From positions 496,001-560,000 of the forward strand of contig SNWL01000004.1 in assembly GCA_004362315.1 (NCBI GenBank): a DNA stretch of 64,000 bases. The letters run 5' to 3'. This document shows positions 18,272 to 26,580 of the stretch, one piece after another (position 1 is the stretch's first letter; each line of letters starts with the position of its first letter). Made by a program: the position numbers and the translations under genes. This DNA comes from Mycobacterium sp. BK086. Its GTDB lineage: Bacteria > Actinomycetota > Actinomycetes > Mycobacteriales > Mycobacteriaceae. A model generated the notes under the pieces. The model had not been told where the DNA came from, searched no databases, and saw nothing but the letters and a program-made list of their open reading frames with translations.

Positions 18272-18736
18272 TTACAAGCGCGCCTTGACTGCAGCCGACA
18301 GCCGCGACCCGTCGGCCTTGCCCGCAGCGATCGCGCTGGCCGCCTTCATCACCAGACCCATGTTCTTCGTCGACGGACGCTCCCCGAGTTCTTCGGCCAC
18401 CTGCGCGATCGCGGTGTCGGCGACGTCGGCCACCTCGGCGTCGGTCAGCGGGGTGGGCAGGTATTCGTCGATGATCCGGGCTTCGGCGTGTTCTTCGGCC
18501 GCCAGTTCACCGCGTCCGTTCTGGGTGTAGATCTCGGCGGACTCGCTGCGCTTCTTGGACTCCCTGGCGAGCACCTTGAGCACTTCCTCATCGGAGAGTT
18601 CGCGCGCTGCCTTGCCCGAGACCTCTTCGGTCTGGATCGCGGCGAGCAGCAGTCGCAGCGTCGCAGTACGCAACTTGTCCTGAGCCTTCATCGCTTCGGT
18701 GAGGTCCGATCTCAGCCGATCCTTGAACTCCGCCAT
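18272..18736 (-). CDS. GatB/YqeY domain protein (Rv3688c-type)
   Basis: A 154-residue helical protein equal in length to Rv3688c. The C-terminal 'GLVMKAASAIAAGKADGSRL' is the YqeY signature, a domain also found in the GatB subunit of tRNA amidotransferase, where it contacts tRNA. The N-terminus 'MAEFKDRLRSDLTEAMKAQD' defines the start; the frame runs open far upstream only as an antisense artefact of the next gene. It diverges from the Rv3689-type gene. Confidence 0.88.
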   Translation of the reverse strand: MAEFKDRLRSDLTEAMKAQDKLRTATLRLLLAAIQTEEVSGKAARELSDEEVLKVLARESKKRSESAEIYTQNGRGELAAEEHAEARIIDEYLPTPLTDAEVADVADTAIAQVAEELGERPSTKNMGLVMKAASAIAAGKADGSRLSAAVKARL

Positions 18737-18771
18737 GGCGCAAACGCTACGCGCCGAAGATGGGCAGGACG

Positions 18772-18800
18772 TTGAGAAATGATCCGCCTGTCGACAGGAT
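18772..18800 (+). promoter_or_regulatory. Candidate promoter for the leader ORF and Rv3689-type gene
   Basis: TTGAGA (18772-18777) and CAGGAT (18795-18800) are separated by 17 bp. The expected transcription start is near 18807, the A of an ATG that begins a 10-codon frame. This would make the transcript leaderless. Based on sequence only; CAGGAT is a weak match to TANNNT. Confidence 0.4.
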
Positions 18801-18806
18801 GGGCTC

Positions 18807-18839
18807 ATGAGCAACGACGTCGGGGGCGTGCTCCAGTGA
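18807..18839 (+). CDS. Candidate 10-residue leader ORF coupled to the Rv3689-type gene
   Basis: ATG AGC AAC ... CTC CAG TGA encodes MSNDVGGVLQ. Its stop overlaps the GTG start of the next gene (GTGA), the same coupling geometry used between the downstream genes of this operon. It lies about 7 nt after a possible -10 element, so it could be the leaderless first ORF of the transcript. No conservation data are available here. Confidence 0.35.
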   Translation: MSNDVGGVLQ

Positions 18840-20035
18840 CGGTACCGCCCGCTGGACCACCTGGACCGCCGCCCGGATGGCCTGGTCAACCGCCGTTCCC
18901 GGCCCCGGGTTATCCGCCACCCGGGTATCCCCCGCCTGGCTACCCGCCACCTGACTACGCCCCGCCCGGGTACCCGCCGCCGGGTTACGGCCCACCCGGG
19001 TACCCGCCACCGGGCTACGGCCCACCCGGATATCCGCCGCCCGGGTATCCACCCCCGATGCCCATGGCGCCGAAGCCGGGCATCATCCCCCTGCGGCCGC
19101 TGTCGCTCAGCGACATCTTCAACGGCGGTGTCGGGTACATCCGCGCCAACCCGAAGGCGACGCTGGGCCTGACGACCGTCGTCGTGGTGATCACCCAGAT
19201 GATCGCGCTGGCGCTGCAACTCGGTCCGTTGATCGCTCTGGGCGCAAAGGTCGGCTCCGAAGCCGGCGACGAAGTGTCCACACCGGTGCTGGTGGGGTAC
19301 GGGTTGTCGGTGCTCGCCGGCGCGGTGACCGGCGGCCTCGGCGGCATCCTGTTGTCGGGCATGCTCACCGTCGTGGTCGGCCGGGCCGTCTTCGGCACCA
19401 AGATCACCGTCGGTGAAGCCTGGCAGCGGGTAAAGGGCAGGCTGCTCGCCCTGCTCGGTTTGAGCGCACTGGAATTCGTCGCAGTACTGATCGTGACCGG
19501 TCTGGTCACCGCCGTCATCGCCGGGCTGGCGGTGGCGGGCAACGGCGTCCTGGCGGCGATCATCGGCATCCCGCTGGTACTCGGGCTGATCGTCGGCCTG
19601 GTCTACGTGTACGTCAACCTTTCGTTCGCGCCGGTGGCCATCGTGCTCGAGCGAAAGCCGGTCATGGAGTCCATCCGCCGCTCGTTCAGCTTGGTGCGCA
19701 ACCACTTCTGGCGTGTGCTCGGCATTCAGCTGCTTGCTTTCGTCGTCGCAGGGATGATCTCCGGAGCGGTGTCGGTTCCGTTCAGCATCGCCGGACAGGT
19801 GATGCAGATCAGCGACACGTCGACCGGATCGATAGTCCTGTCCTACACCGTGATTGCGATCGGCGGTGTGATCGGACAGATCATCACCGCCCCGTTCACC
19901 GCGGGCGTGGTTGTCCTGCTCTACACCGATATCCGCATCCGCTCCGAGGCGTTCGATCTGGTGTTGCAGACCGGTGCCAACAGCCCCGCAGACAACGTGG
20001 CAGCCGACAATCTGTGGCTCACCCCGAAGCGGTAA
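18836..20035 (+). CDS. Membrane protein with Pro/Gly/Tyr-repeat head (Rv3689-type)
   Basis: A 399-residue protein. The first ~80 residues are cytoplasmic-type low-complexity repeats of PPGYPP/GPPGYPPP. The rest contains about six hydrophobic segments, for example around 'GLTTVVVVITQMIALALQL', 'FVAVLIVTGLVTAVIAG' and 'GIPLVLGLIVGLVYVYV', resembling the membrane domain of glycerophosphodiester phosphodiesterases but without a catalytic domain. The GTG at 18836 is used because coding character begins there. It heads the operon that continues with DUF4129, DUF4350, MoxR and DUF58 genes. Confidence 0.85.
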   Translation: MTVPPAGPPGPPPGWPGQPPFPAPGYPPPGYPPPGYPPPDYAPPGYPPPGYGPPGYPPPGYGPPGYPPPGYPPPMPMAPKPGIIPLRPLSLSDIFNGGVGYIRANPKATLGLTTVVVVITQMIALALQLGPLIALGAKVGSEAGDEVSTPVLVGYGLSVLAGAVTGGLGGILLSGMLTVVVGRAVFGTKITVGEAWQRVKGRLLALLGLSALEFVAVLIVTGLVTAVIAGLAVAGNGVLAAIIGIPLVLGLIVGLVYVYVNLSFAPVAIVLERKPVMESIRRSFSLVRNHFWRVLGIQLLAFVVAGMISGAVSVPFSIAGQVMQISDTSTGSIVLSYTVIAIGGVIGQIITAPFTAGVVVLLYTDIRIRSEAFDLVLQTGANSPADNVAADNLWLTPKR

Positions 20036-20047
20036 CTCCCAACCATC

Positions 20048-20701
20048 ATGCCCACCATCGATATCGACCGTGAGACGGCCCACGAGTTGGCCCAGCGGGA
20101 GCTCGCCAAACCCATCTATCCGAAGACGTCGTTGATGGACAGGATCGGTGAGTGGATCGAAGAGCTGCTCTACAAGATCATGGTCAAGGGATCGTCGATC
20201 CCGGGTGGCTGGCTGACTCTCACCGTGCTGGCCATCGTGGTCGTGGTGGCGCTCATTGTCGCGGTCCGAATCGCACGCCGCACCATGCGGACCAATCGCG
20301 GCAAGGACATCGGGCTGTTCGGCATCCACGAACTCAGCGCGGCCGAACACCGGGCGACCGCCGAAGCCTATGCGGCTCAGGGTAACTGGGCCGCGGCGAT
20401 CCGCCACCGACTTCGCGCGGTCGGTCGTCAGCTCGAAGAAACCGGAATGCTCAATCCGGTCCCGGGCCGCACCGCCAACGAGCTCGCCCGGGATGCGGGT
20501 GAGTTGCTACCCGCATTCAGCAGCGAGTTGCGCCGCGCGGCAACGGTGTTCAACGACGTCACTTACGGAGAGCAGCCCGGTACCGAGCCCAACTACCGCC
20601 TGGTGGCCGATCTCGACGACGCACTGCGCCGCCACGCCGCACCGAGCACCGGCGACCCGGGTGCTCCTGCCGTCCCCGACACCTGGGTTCCGCTGCGGTG
20701 A
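20048..20701 (+). CDS. DUF4129-domain membrane protein (Rv3690-type)
   Basis: A 217-residue protein with one transmembrane helix ('WLTLTVLAIVVVVALIVAVR', about residues 56-76) and a cytoplasmic helical C-terminal DUF4129 domain including 'AEAYAAQGNWAAAIRHRLRA' and 'TANELARDAGELLPA'. DUF4129 proteins accompany MoxR/DUF58 systems, where they are thought to belong to a membrane-associated complex. It lies 12 bp after the previous gene. Its stop overlaps the next start (GTGA). Confidence 0.85.
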   Translation: MPTIDIDRETAHELAQRELAKPIYPKTSLMDRIGEWIEELLYKIMVKGSSIPGGWLTLTVLAIVVVVALIVAVRIARRTMRTNRGKDIGLFGIHELSAAEHRATAEAYAAQGNWAAAIRHRLRAVGRQLEETGMLNPVPGRTANELARDAGELLPAFSSELRRAATVFNDVTYGEQPGTEPNYRLVADLDDALRRHAAPSTGDPGAPAVPDTWVPLR

Positions 20702-21822
20702 GCACGACCATCGGCCAGCGCTGGCGCACCGGACGCTGGGTTGCCCTGGCGCTGATCGCCATCGCCGCCATCGCGGCGATCAGCGCCTTCTTCACCGCCC
20801 CACGCCCCGGTGGCCGGATGGATCCGGCGTCCACCGGTCCCGACGGCGCGCACGCACTGGTGGCGCTGCTCAGAGACCAGGGAATCGACGTCGTTGTCGC
20901 CGGCAGCGTCGCCGACGTGGAGCGGGCAGCCGGGCCGGACACGCTGCTGTTGGCGGCCGAGACCTACTACACCCGGGGATCTGATCTGCTGAGCCGCCTT
21001 GCCGACGTCCCGGGCGATCGCCTGGTGGTCGAACCCACCTCGCGGGTGCGGCAGGCACTGGCCCCTGACATCCGGATGGGCGGCGCCAGCATGCTCACCA
21101 TGCAGCCCGATTGCGATCTGCCCGAAGCCAAGCGGGCCGGGACCGTGGAACTGGGCTCGACCGATACGTACGAGAAAGCCCGTGACGTCGAGGTCACCCG
21201 GTGCTACGGCGGGGCGCTGGTGCGCTATCAGGCGGAGGGTCGCACGGTCACCGTCGTGGGGAGCGCGGACTTCATGACCAATGGCGGGTTGCTGCAGGAG
21301 GGCAACGCCGCGCTGGCGATGAACCTGGCCGGAAGCCGGCCTCGCCTCATCTGGTACGCCCCGCAGCGGGCCGAGGGTGAAAGCGATGCGGAGGGAACAT
21401 CGCTGTCCGACCTGATGCCCGACGCGGTGACGTGGATCGTCTGGCAGCTGTGCCTTGGCGTCCTGCTGCTGGCGATCTGGCAGGGCCGCCGGCTGGGCCC
21501 GCTGGTCGCCGAGAAGCTGCCGGTTGTGGTGCGGGCCTCGGAGACTGTCGAGGGGCGCGCCCGGCTCTACCGGTCACGCCGGGCCCGCGGTCAAGCGGCC
21601 GACGCGCTGCGCACCGCGACGTTGCAACGCCTCGCTCCCCGACTGGGACTGGGCCCCAACGCTTCTCCCACCGCTGTGCTCGACGCGGTGGCTTCCCGCT
21701 ACACCGGCGACGCCAGCACCGTGCAGCACGTTCTGTTCGGCCCGGCGCCGTCCACCGATTCCGATCTGCTCCATCTGGCCCAGGCACTCGACGACATCGA
21801 AAGGCAGGTCACGAAGTCGTGA
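20698..21822 (+). CDS. DUF4350-domain membrane protein (Rv3691-type)
   Basis: A 374-residue protein. It has an N-terminal helix (about residues 14-35), an extracytoplasmic domain with alpha/beta character ('DGAHALVALLRDQGIDVVVA') resembling a glutamine-amidotransferase-like DUF4350 fold, a second helix ('WIVWQLCLGVLLLAIWQ', near 243-260) and a cytoplasmic tail. The start GTG overlaps the previous stop and its own stop overlaps the moxR start (GTGA), so the products are made in a coupled way. Precise role unknown. Confidence 0.83.
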   Translation: MSTTIGQRWRTGRWVALALIAIAAIAAISAFFTAPRPGGRMDPASTGPDGAHALVALLRDQGIDVVVAGSVADVERAAGPDTLLLAAETYYTRGSDLLSRLADVPGDRLVVEPTSRVRQALAPDIRMGGASMLTMQPDCDLPEAKRAGTVELGSTDTYEKARDVEVTRCYGGALVRYQAEGRTVTVVGSADFMTNGGLLQEGNAALAMNLAGSRPRLIWYAPQRAEGESDAEGTSLSDLMPDAVTWIVWQLCLGVLLLAIWQGRRLGPLVAEKLPVVVRASETVEGRARLYRSRRARGQAADALRTATLQRLAPRLGLGPNASPTAVLDAVASRYTGDASTVQHVLFGPAPSTDSDLLHLAQALDDIERQVTKS

Positions 21823-22799
21823 CTAACTTCGCCAAACCTCCCACCACCGCCGAGAGCGATGCGGCCCGCGCCGCGCTACTGGCCCTGCGCGCCGAGATCG
21901 GCAAAGCCGTCGTCGGCCAGGACGCCGTCGTCAGCGGGCTGGTGATCGCCCTGCTGTGCCGCGGACATGTTCTGCTGGAAGGTGTTCCGGGTGTGGCCAA
22001 GACGCTGCTGGTGCGAGCGATGGCCGCCGCGCTGCAACTCGAATTCAAGCGAGTGCAGTTCACGCCCGACCTGATGCCCGGCGATGTCACCGGCTCGCTC
22101 GTGTACGACGCGAAGACCGCGGCATTCGTCTTCCGCGAGGGACCTGTCTTCACCAACCTCATGCTGGCCGACGAGATCAACCGCACCCCACCGAAAACCC
22201 AGGCGGCCTTACTCGAGGCGATGGAGGAGCGCCAGGTCAGTGTCGACGGCGAGCCCCGGCTGCTCCCCGATCCGTTCATCGTCGCGGCCACCCAGAACCC
22301 GATCGAATACGAGGGCACGTATCAACTGCCCGAGGCGCAGCTGGACCGATTCCTTCTGAAGTTGAATGTTCCTCTGCCGCCACGTGATCAGGAGATCGCG
22401 ATCCTGTCCCGCCATGCCGGCGGGTTCGACCCTCGTGACCTGAGTGCCATCAAACCGGTTGCCGGCCCCGCCGAGTTGGCCGCAGGCCGCACAGCGGTGA
22501 AGCAGGTGCTGGTCGCCGACGAGGTGCTCGGCTACATCGTCGATATCGTCGGCGCGACAAGGAATTCGCCGTCGCTGCAGCTCGGCGTGTCGCCGCGTGG
22601 CGCCACCGCGCTGCTGGGCACCGCGCGGTCATGGGCGTGGCTGTCGGGCCGCGGTTACGTCACCCCCGACGACGTCAAGGCCATGGCCCGGCCCACGCTG
22701 CGCCACCGGATCGGGTTGCGTCCGGAAGCCGAACTCGAAGGAGCCACCCCCGACGGCGTGCTCGACGGCATCCTGGCCGCGGTGCCGGTGCCGCGCTAG
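21819..22799 (+). CDS. moxR2: MoxR-family AAA+ ATPase (Rv3692-type, MoxR2)
   Basis: A 326-residue AAA+ ATPase. Walker A 'GVPGVAKTLL' is near residue 54, Walker B 'LLADEINRTPPKTQAALLEA' near 113, and sensor 1 'ATQNPIEYEGTYQLPEAQLD' near 157. MoxR proteins act as chaperones that activate partners containing von Willebrand A-type domains; the DUF58 protein encoded next is the expected partner. The GTG at 21819 overlaps the preceding stop, giving the family length; the open frame further upstream is an artefact of the DUF4350 gene. Confidence 0.93.
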   Translation: MTNFAKPPTTAESDAARAALLALRAEIGKAVVGQDAVVSGLVIALLCRGHVLLEGVPGVAKTLLVRAMAAALQLEFKRVQFTPDLMPGDVTGSLVYDAKTAAFVFREGPVFTNLMLADEINRTPPKTQAALLEAMEERQVSVDGEPRLLPDPFIVAATQNPIEYEGTYQLPEAQLDRFLLKLNVPLPPRDQEIAILSRHAGGFDPRDLSAIKPVAGPAELAAGRTAVKQVLVADEVLGYIVDIVGATRNSPSLQLGVSPRGATALLGTARSWAWLSGRGYVTPDDVKAMARPTLRHRIGLRPEAELEGATPDGVLDGILAAVPVPR

Positions 22800-24121
22800 T
22801 GGTCCTCACCGGGCGCACCGGACTGATCGCCCTGCTGGGCGTTCTTCCGATCGCGCTGTCACCCTGGCCGGCAACGACTTTCGTCGTCGTGCTGCTGGTG
22901 TTGTCGGCGGCGGTGGCCCTCGACATGGCGTTGGCGGGAAGCCCGCACGCGCTGCAGCTGACCCGGACAGGCGACACGTCGGCGCGGTTGGGCCAGCCCG
23001 TCGGCGCTGTTCTGCATGTCCACAATGCCGGGTCCCGCCGGATCAGCGGTGCGCTGCGCGATGCCTGGCCACCGAGCGCCTGCGCCGACCCGCGCGCCCA
23101 TCCACTCGCGGTCCGGGGAACGGAGACCGTCACCGTCACAACGCAGTTGCGGCCAGTGCGCCGCGGCGACCTGCGCTCCGAAGGGGTGACCGTCCGCTCG
23201 ATCGGGCCGTTGGGTCTGGCCGGGCGGCAGCGGTCGCATCCCGTCGCGGGGCAGGTACGCATTCTGCCGCCGTTCCTGTCGCGTAAGCATCTGCCGTCCC
23301 GGTTGGCCCGGCTGCGCGAGATCGACGGTCTGCTGCCCGTCCTGATCCGGGGCCAGGGCACCGAATTCGATTCGCTACGTGAGTATGTCGTGGGCGACGA
23401 TGTCCGGTCGATCGATTGGCGAGCCACCGCCCGCCGGGCCGATGTGGTGGTCCGGACCTGGCGTCCCGAACGGGACCGCCGAGTGGTGATCGTGCTCGAC
23501 ACCGGCCGCACCTCGGCAGGCCGGGTGGGCGTGGATCCCACCGCCCGCGACCCCAGCGGCTGGCCGCGGCTGGACTGGTCGATGGACGCCGCGCTGCTGC
23601 TGGCGGCGCTGGCTGCCCGGGCAGGTGACCACGTCGACTTCCTGGCCCACGACCGGCTCACTCGCGCAGCGGTATTCGGCGCCTCGCGCACCGAGCTGCT
23701 CGCTCATCTGGTCGAGGCGATGGCGCCGCTGGAGCCGGCGCTGATCGAATCGGATGCCACCGCGATGGTGGCCGCCGTGCAGCGCCGGGTGCGCCGTACG
23801 GCACTGGTGGTGTTGTTGACCGACCTGAACGCCTCGGCGCTGGACGAGGGGCTGTTGCCGGTGTTGCCGCAGCTGTCGACCAAGCACAAGGTGATCGTGG
23901 CCGCGGTGTCGGATCCGCGGGTCGACGATCTCGCGTCGGGCCGGGCGGATGCCGCGCAGGTCTATGACGCGGCGGCCGCCGAGCGCGCCCGTAATGATCG
24001 CCGGACCATCGCCAGTCGGTTGCGGCACAAGGGCGTCGAAGTGGTGGACGCCCCGCCGGAGGATTTGGCGCCGGCCCTGGCCGACCGCTACCTGGCGATG
24101 AAGGCCACCGGCCGGCTGTAA
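22799..24121 (+). CDS. DUF58-domain membrane protein (Rv3693-type)
   Basis: A 440-residue protein, the same length as Rv3693. Two close N-terminal helices (about residues 8-45) are followed by a beta-rich segment. The DUF58 signature 'EFDSLREYVVGDDVRSIDWR' occurs near residue 185, then a von Willebrand A-like fold with 'VVIVLDTGRTSAG' as its metal-site strand. The start GTG shares one base with the moxR stop (TAGTG). With MoxR it forms a chaperone-client pair. It is convergent with the SpoIIM-like gene, only 3 bp apart. Confidence 0.88.
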   Translation: MVLTGRTGLIALLGVLPIALSPWPATTFVVVLLVLSAAVALDMALAGSPHALQLTRTGDTSARLGQPVGAVLHVHNAGSRRISGALRDAWPPSACADPRAHPLAVRGTETVTVTTQLRPVRRGDLRSEGVTVRSIGPLGLAGRQRSHPVAGQVRILPPFLSRKHLPSRLARLREIDGLLPVLIRGQGTEFDSLREYVVGDDVRSIDWRATARRADVVVRTWRPERDRRVVIVLDTGRTSAGRVGVDPTARDPSGWPRLDWSMDAALLLAALAARAGDHVDFLAHDRLTRAAVFGASRTELLAHLVEAMAPLEPALIESDATAMVAAVQRRVRRTALVVLLTDLNASALDEGLLPVLPQLSTKHKVIVAAVSDPRVDDLASGRADAAQVYDAAAAERARNDRRTIASRLRHKGVEVVDAPPEDLAPALADRYLAMKATGRL

Positions 24122-24124
24122 GCC

Positions 24125-25117
24125 TCAGCCCGTCGGGACGAAGTCGGGAGCGTCCTCGACATCCCCGGTCTCACCGGCACGGGTGGCCTTGCGGCCGAAG
24201 TAGACGACATAGGACAGGAAGGCCACCTCGGCGGCCACGCCGATCGCAATCCGAAGGAAGGTCGGCAGCGGTGAGGGCGTCACCAACGCCTCGAGCAGCC
24301 CCGACACCAACAGCACGCCGGCAAGCCCGACGGCCGCGGCCACCACCGCCCGGCCCTGCTCGGCCAGCACCTGGCTACGGGGCCGGTCGCCCGGGGAGAT
24401 CACGGTCCAGCCGAGCCGCATACCGACCGCGCCGGCCAGGAACACCGCGGTCAGCTCGAGCAGGCCGTGCGGAATGAGGAGGCCGAACAGCACGTCCGCC
24501 TTGCCTGCGTCGACCATCAGTCCGCCGATGACGCCGAGATTGGCGGCGTTCTGGAACAGCACCCACGGGATGGGGATGCCGAGCAGGATCGCGTACGCGA
24601 TGCACTGCGCGGCCACCCACGAGTTGTTCACCCACACCCGCAACGCGAACGAACTGGCCGGGTTCTCGCTGTAGTACGAGGCGAAGTCGTGGTTGACCAG
24701 ATGCTCGATTTCCTCGGGCGTGCTCAGTGCCGACTGCACTTCGTGGCTGCCGCCGACCCAGACGCCGATGATCACCGCCACGACGAAAAACAGGACGGCC
24801 GTCGCCAGCCACCATCGCCACGCCCGATAAGCCACCACAGGGAACGACACCGTCCAGAACCGGGCGAATTCGTGCCACATCGGGGCATGCGCGCCGGTCA
24901 CGGCAGCACGCGCGCGAGCCACCAGGCTGGACAGCCGCCCCACCAGGACGGAGTCCGACGAGGCCGAGCGGACCATCGACAGGTGGGTGGAGACCCGCTG
25001 GTAGAGCTCGACGAGCTCGTCCACCTCGGCCCCGGACAGCCGGCGGCGGCGCTTCACCAGCTCCTCAAGCCGCTTCCAGGTGTCCTGGTGGGCCAGCACG
25101 AAAGCGTCGACGTCCAC
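24125..25117 (-). CDS. SpoIIM-like membrane protein (Rv3694c-type)
   Basis: A 330-residue protein, identical in length to Rv3694c. A cytoplasmic N-terminal helical region with 'KRRRRLSGAEVDELVELYQR' is followed by about five transmembrane helices, including 'WLATAVLFFVVAVIIGVWVG' and 'GLLIPHGLLELTAVFLAGAV' with the 'PHG.LEL' SpoIIM motif. GTG 25117 matches the family N-terminus 'DVDAFVLAHQ'. The gene is convergent with the MoxR operon and divergent from the RDD gene, 28 bp away. This combination recurs next to MoxR/DUF58 systems, suggesting one membrane assembly. Confidence 0.87.
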   Translation of the reverse strand: MDVDAFVLAHQDTWKRLEELVKRRRRLSGAEVDELVELYQRVSTHLSMVRSASSDSVLVGRLSSLVARARAAVTGAHAPMWHEFARFWTVSFPVVAYRAWRWWLATAVLFFVVAVIIGVWVGGSHEVQSALSTPEEIEHLVNHDFASYYSENPASSFALRVWVNNSWVAAQCIAYAILLGIPIPWVLFQNAANLGVIGGLMVDAGKADVLFGLLIPHGLLELTAVFLAGAVGMRLGWTVISPGDRPRSQVLAEQGRAVVAAAVGLAGVLLVSGLLEALVTPSPLPTFLRIAIGVAAEVAFLSYVVYFGRKATRAGETGDVEDAPDFVPTG

Positions 25118-25145
25118 TCGGCCGATGCTAGTAGCGTTGGTCGGC

Positions 25146-26033
25146 ATGGTGCCTGAGACGGTGGTGACCGGGGATGCGGTCGTCCTCGATGTCCAGATCG
25201 CCCAGCTGCCGGTGCGAGCCGTCGGCGCGCTCATCGACCTCACCGTCATGATGATCGGCTACGTCATCGGTGTACTGCTGTGGGCAGCCACGATCACCCA
25301 GTTCGACGAGGCGCTGAGCGCCGCGGTCCTGATCATCTTCACGCTGCTGGTGATCGTCGGCTATCCCGTCGTCTTCGAAACCGCCACCCGTGGAAGGTCA
25401 CTGGGCAAGATGGCGATGGGCCTGCGGGTGGTGTCCGACGACGGCGGCCCGGAACGCTTCCGGCAGGCACTGTTTCGCGGTCTGGCCGGGTTCGTGGAGA
25501 TCTTCACGTTCATGGGCGGTCCCGCGGTGATCTGCAGCATGATCTCGCCGCGCGGCAAGCGGATCGGCGACGTCTTCGCCGGCACGGTGGTGATCAGTGA
25601 ACGAGGACCCAAGCTACCTCCGCCACCGGTGATGCCGCCGGCCCTGGCCTGGTGGGCTTCGTCGCTCGAGTTGTCCGCACTGACACCGGATCAGGCCGAG
25701 CTGGCGCGCCAATTCCTTGCCCGGGCACCGCAATTGACCCCAGAGATACGCAACGAGATGGCGTACCGGATCGCCGCCGAAGTCGCCGGCCGGATCTCAC
25801 CGCCGCCGCCACCCGGCGTCCCCCCGCAATACGTTCTCGCGGCCGTTCTGGCCGAACGGCACCGCCGCGAGCTGGATCGGCTGCGCCCGACCGGACCGCC
25901 GCCGCCACCGACGTATTCGGCTCCACCGCCGTCATATCCGAGCGCACCGCCGCCGTCGTATTCGGCCCCGCCACCCGCGCCCGCCGCACCGCCGCCCGTG
26001 CCCAGCACGGACGGGTTCGTGCCACCGAGTTAG
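25146..26033 (+). CDS. RDD-family membrane protein with proline-rich tail (Rv3695-type)
   Basis: A 295-residue protein. The RDD domain has transmembrane helices about residues 30-52 ('LIDLTVMMIGYVIGVLLW'), 62-82 and 118-140, with the conserved basic 'ETATRGRSLGKMAMGLRVV' between them. The cytoplasmic C-terminal third is rich in Pro/Ser/Tyr ('PPPSYPSAPPPSYSAPPP'). TAGCGT at 25132-25137 puts the probable transcript start about at the ATG (leaderless). Function within the SpoIIM/MoxR group is unknown. Confidence 0.85.
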   Translation: MVPETVVTGDAVVLDVQIAQLPVRAVGALIDLTVMMIGYVIGVLLWAATITQFDEALSAAVLIIFTLLVIVGYPVVFETATRGRSLGKMAMGLRVVSDDGGPERFRQALFRGLAGFVEIFTFMGGPAVICSMISPRGKRIGDVFAGTVVISERGPKLPPPPVMPPALAWWASSLELSALTPDQAELARQFLARAPQLTPEIRNEMAYRIAAEVAGRISPPPPPGVPPQYVLAAVLAERHRRELDRLRPTGPPPPPTYSAPPPSYPSAPPPSYSAPPPAPAAPPPVPSTDGFVPPS

Positions 26034-26516
26034 TCAGCGCAGCCGCACGCCGATCACGATGAGGACCGATCCGGCCAGCGGCGCGATGGTGCGCACATGG
26101 TTCCAGAGGGTCCATGTCCGGTAATAGTCCTGCCACGGCAGTCCCGCGTCGAAGCGGTTGTTGAGCGGGACGTTGCAGGCGACGGTGACGACCAGCGGGA
26201 CCAGCGCGAGCAGTGCCCCAGCCAGAAGCCACGCGCTACCGGGAACGCGCAGTTGCGTGACCGCGGCAACGCCCATCACGAGAGCGATCAGCGCCGACCC
26301 GAGGAACAGCGTCAGAAAAGGCGCGTTGGCCTGGGCTTCGGCGTTGATGCCGCGCATCGCGGTGGCCGCCTGGACCGGACCGGTCCGGTCCAAACCGCGC
26401 ATCACGAACGTGGAGAAGGCATAGAACAGACCACCGACGGCGGCGGCGCTGACCGCGGCGACAGTCGCCAGATACATGACAGGTGAGCTCGACATGACGC
26501 CAGTGAACACTGGCAT
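26034..26516 (-). CDS. DUF1772 (anthrone oxygenase-like) membrane protein
   Basis: A 160-residue protein with four transmembrane helices, about residues 14-37, 64-86, 93-114 and 137-156. The helix pattern and the short 'NVPLNNRFD' motif near residue 115 fit DUF1772 proteins, some of which are called anthrone oxygenases; the activity of bacterial members is not established. TAGTGT (complement of 26523-26528) ends 6 nt before the ATG at 26516, suggesting a leaderless start. The alternative ATG at 26495 would leave a 16-bp palindrome in the untranslated leader. It diverges from an AraC regulator. Confidence 0.8.
   Translation of the reverse strand: MPVFTGVMSSSPVMYLATVAAVSAAAVGGLFYAFSTFVMRGLDRTGPVQAATAMRGINAEAQANAPFLTLFLGSALIALVMGVAAVTQLRVPGSAWLLAGALLALVPLVVTVACNVPLNNRFDAGLPWQDYYRTWTLWNHVRTIAPLAGSVLIVIGVRLR
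26499..26514. promoter_or_regulatory. 16-bp palindrome at the start of the DUF1772 gene
   Basis: GCCAGTGAACACTGGC has 7-bp arms around AA. It covers codons 1-6 of the DUF1772 gene if ATG 26516 is used, or the leader just upstream if ATG 26495 is used. The symmetry suggests a regulator operator or a transcript hairpin over the start region. Confidence 0.45.
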
Positions 26517-26546
26517 CGTGAGACACTACATGGTTGATAGTCGCGG

Positions 26547-26574
26547 TTACATACGCGTACGTCTCAATTAGACT
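26547..26574 (+). promoter_or_regulatory. Promoter of the AraC-family gene
   Basis: TTACAT (26547-26552) and TAGACT (26569-26574) are spaced by 16 bp. The predicted transcription start falls on or next to the GTG at 26581, so the mRNA is probably leaderless. Sequence-based only. Confidence 0.5.
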
Positions 26575-26580
26575 CGCCCT

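Noticed and set aside
18891..19050. Tandem CCGGGTA-rich repeats as a DNA regulatory repeat
   Set aside because: They are in frame and encode the Pro-Gly-Tyr repeats of the Rv3689-type protein.
18737..20407. Long N-terminal extension of the YqeY gene frame
   Set aside because: It runs antisense through the Rv3689-type and DUF4129 genes; the family N-terminus starts at 18736.
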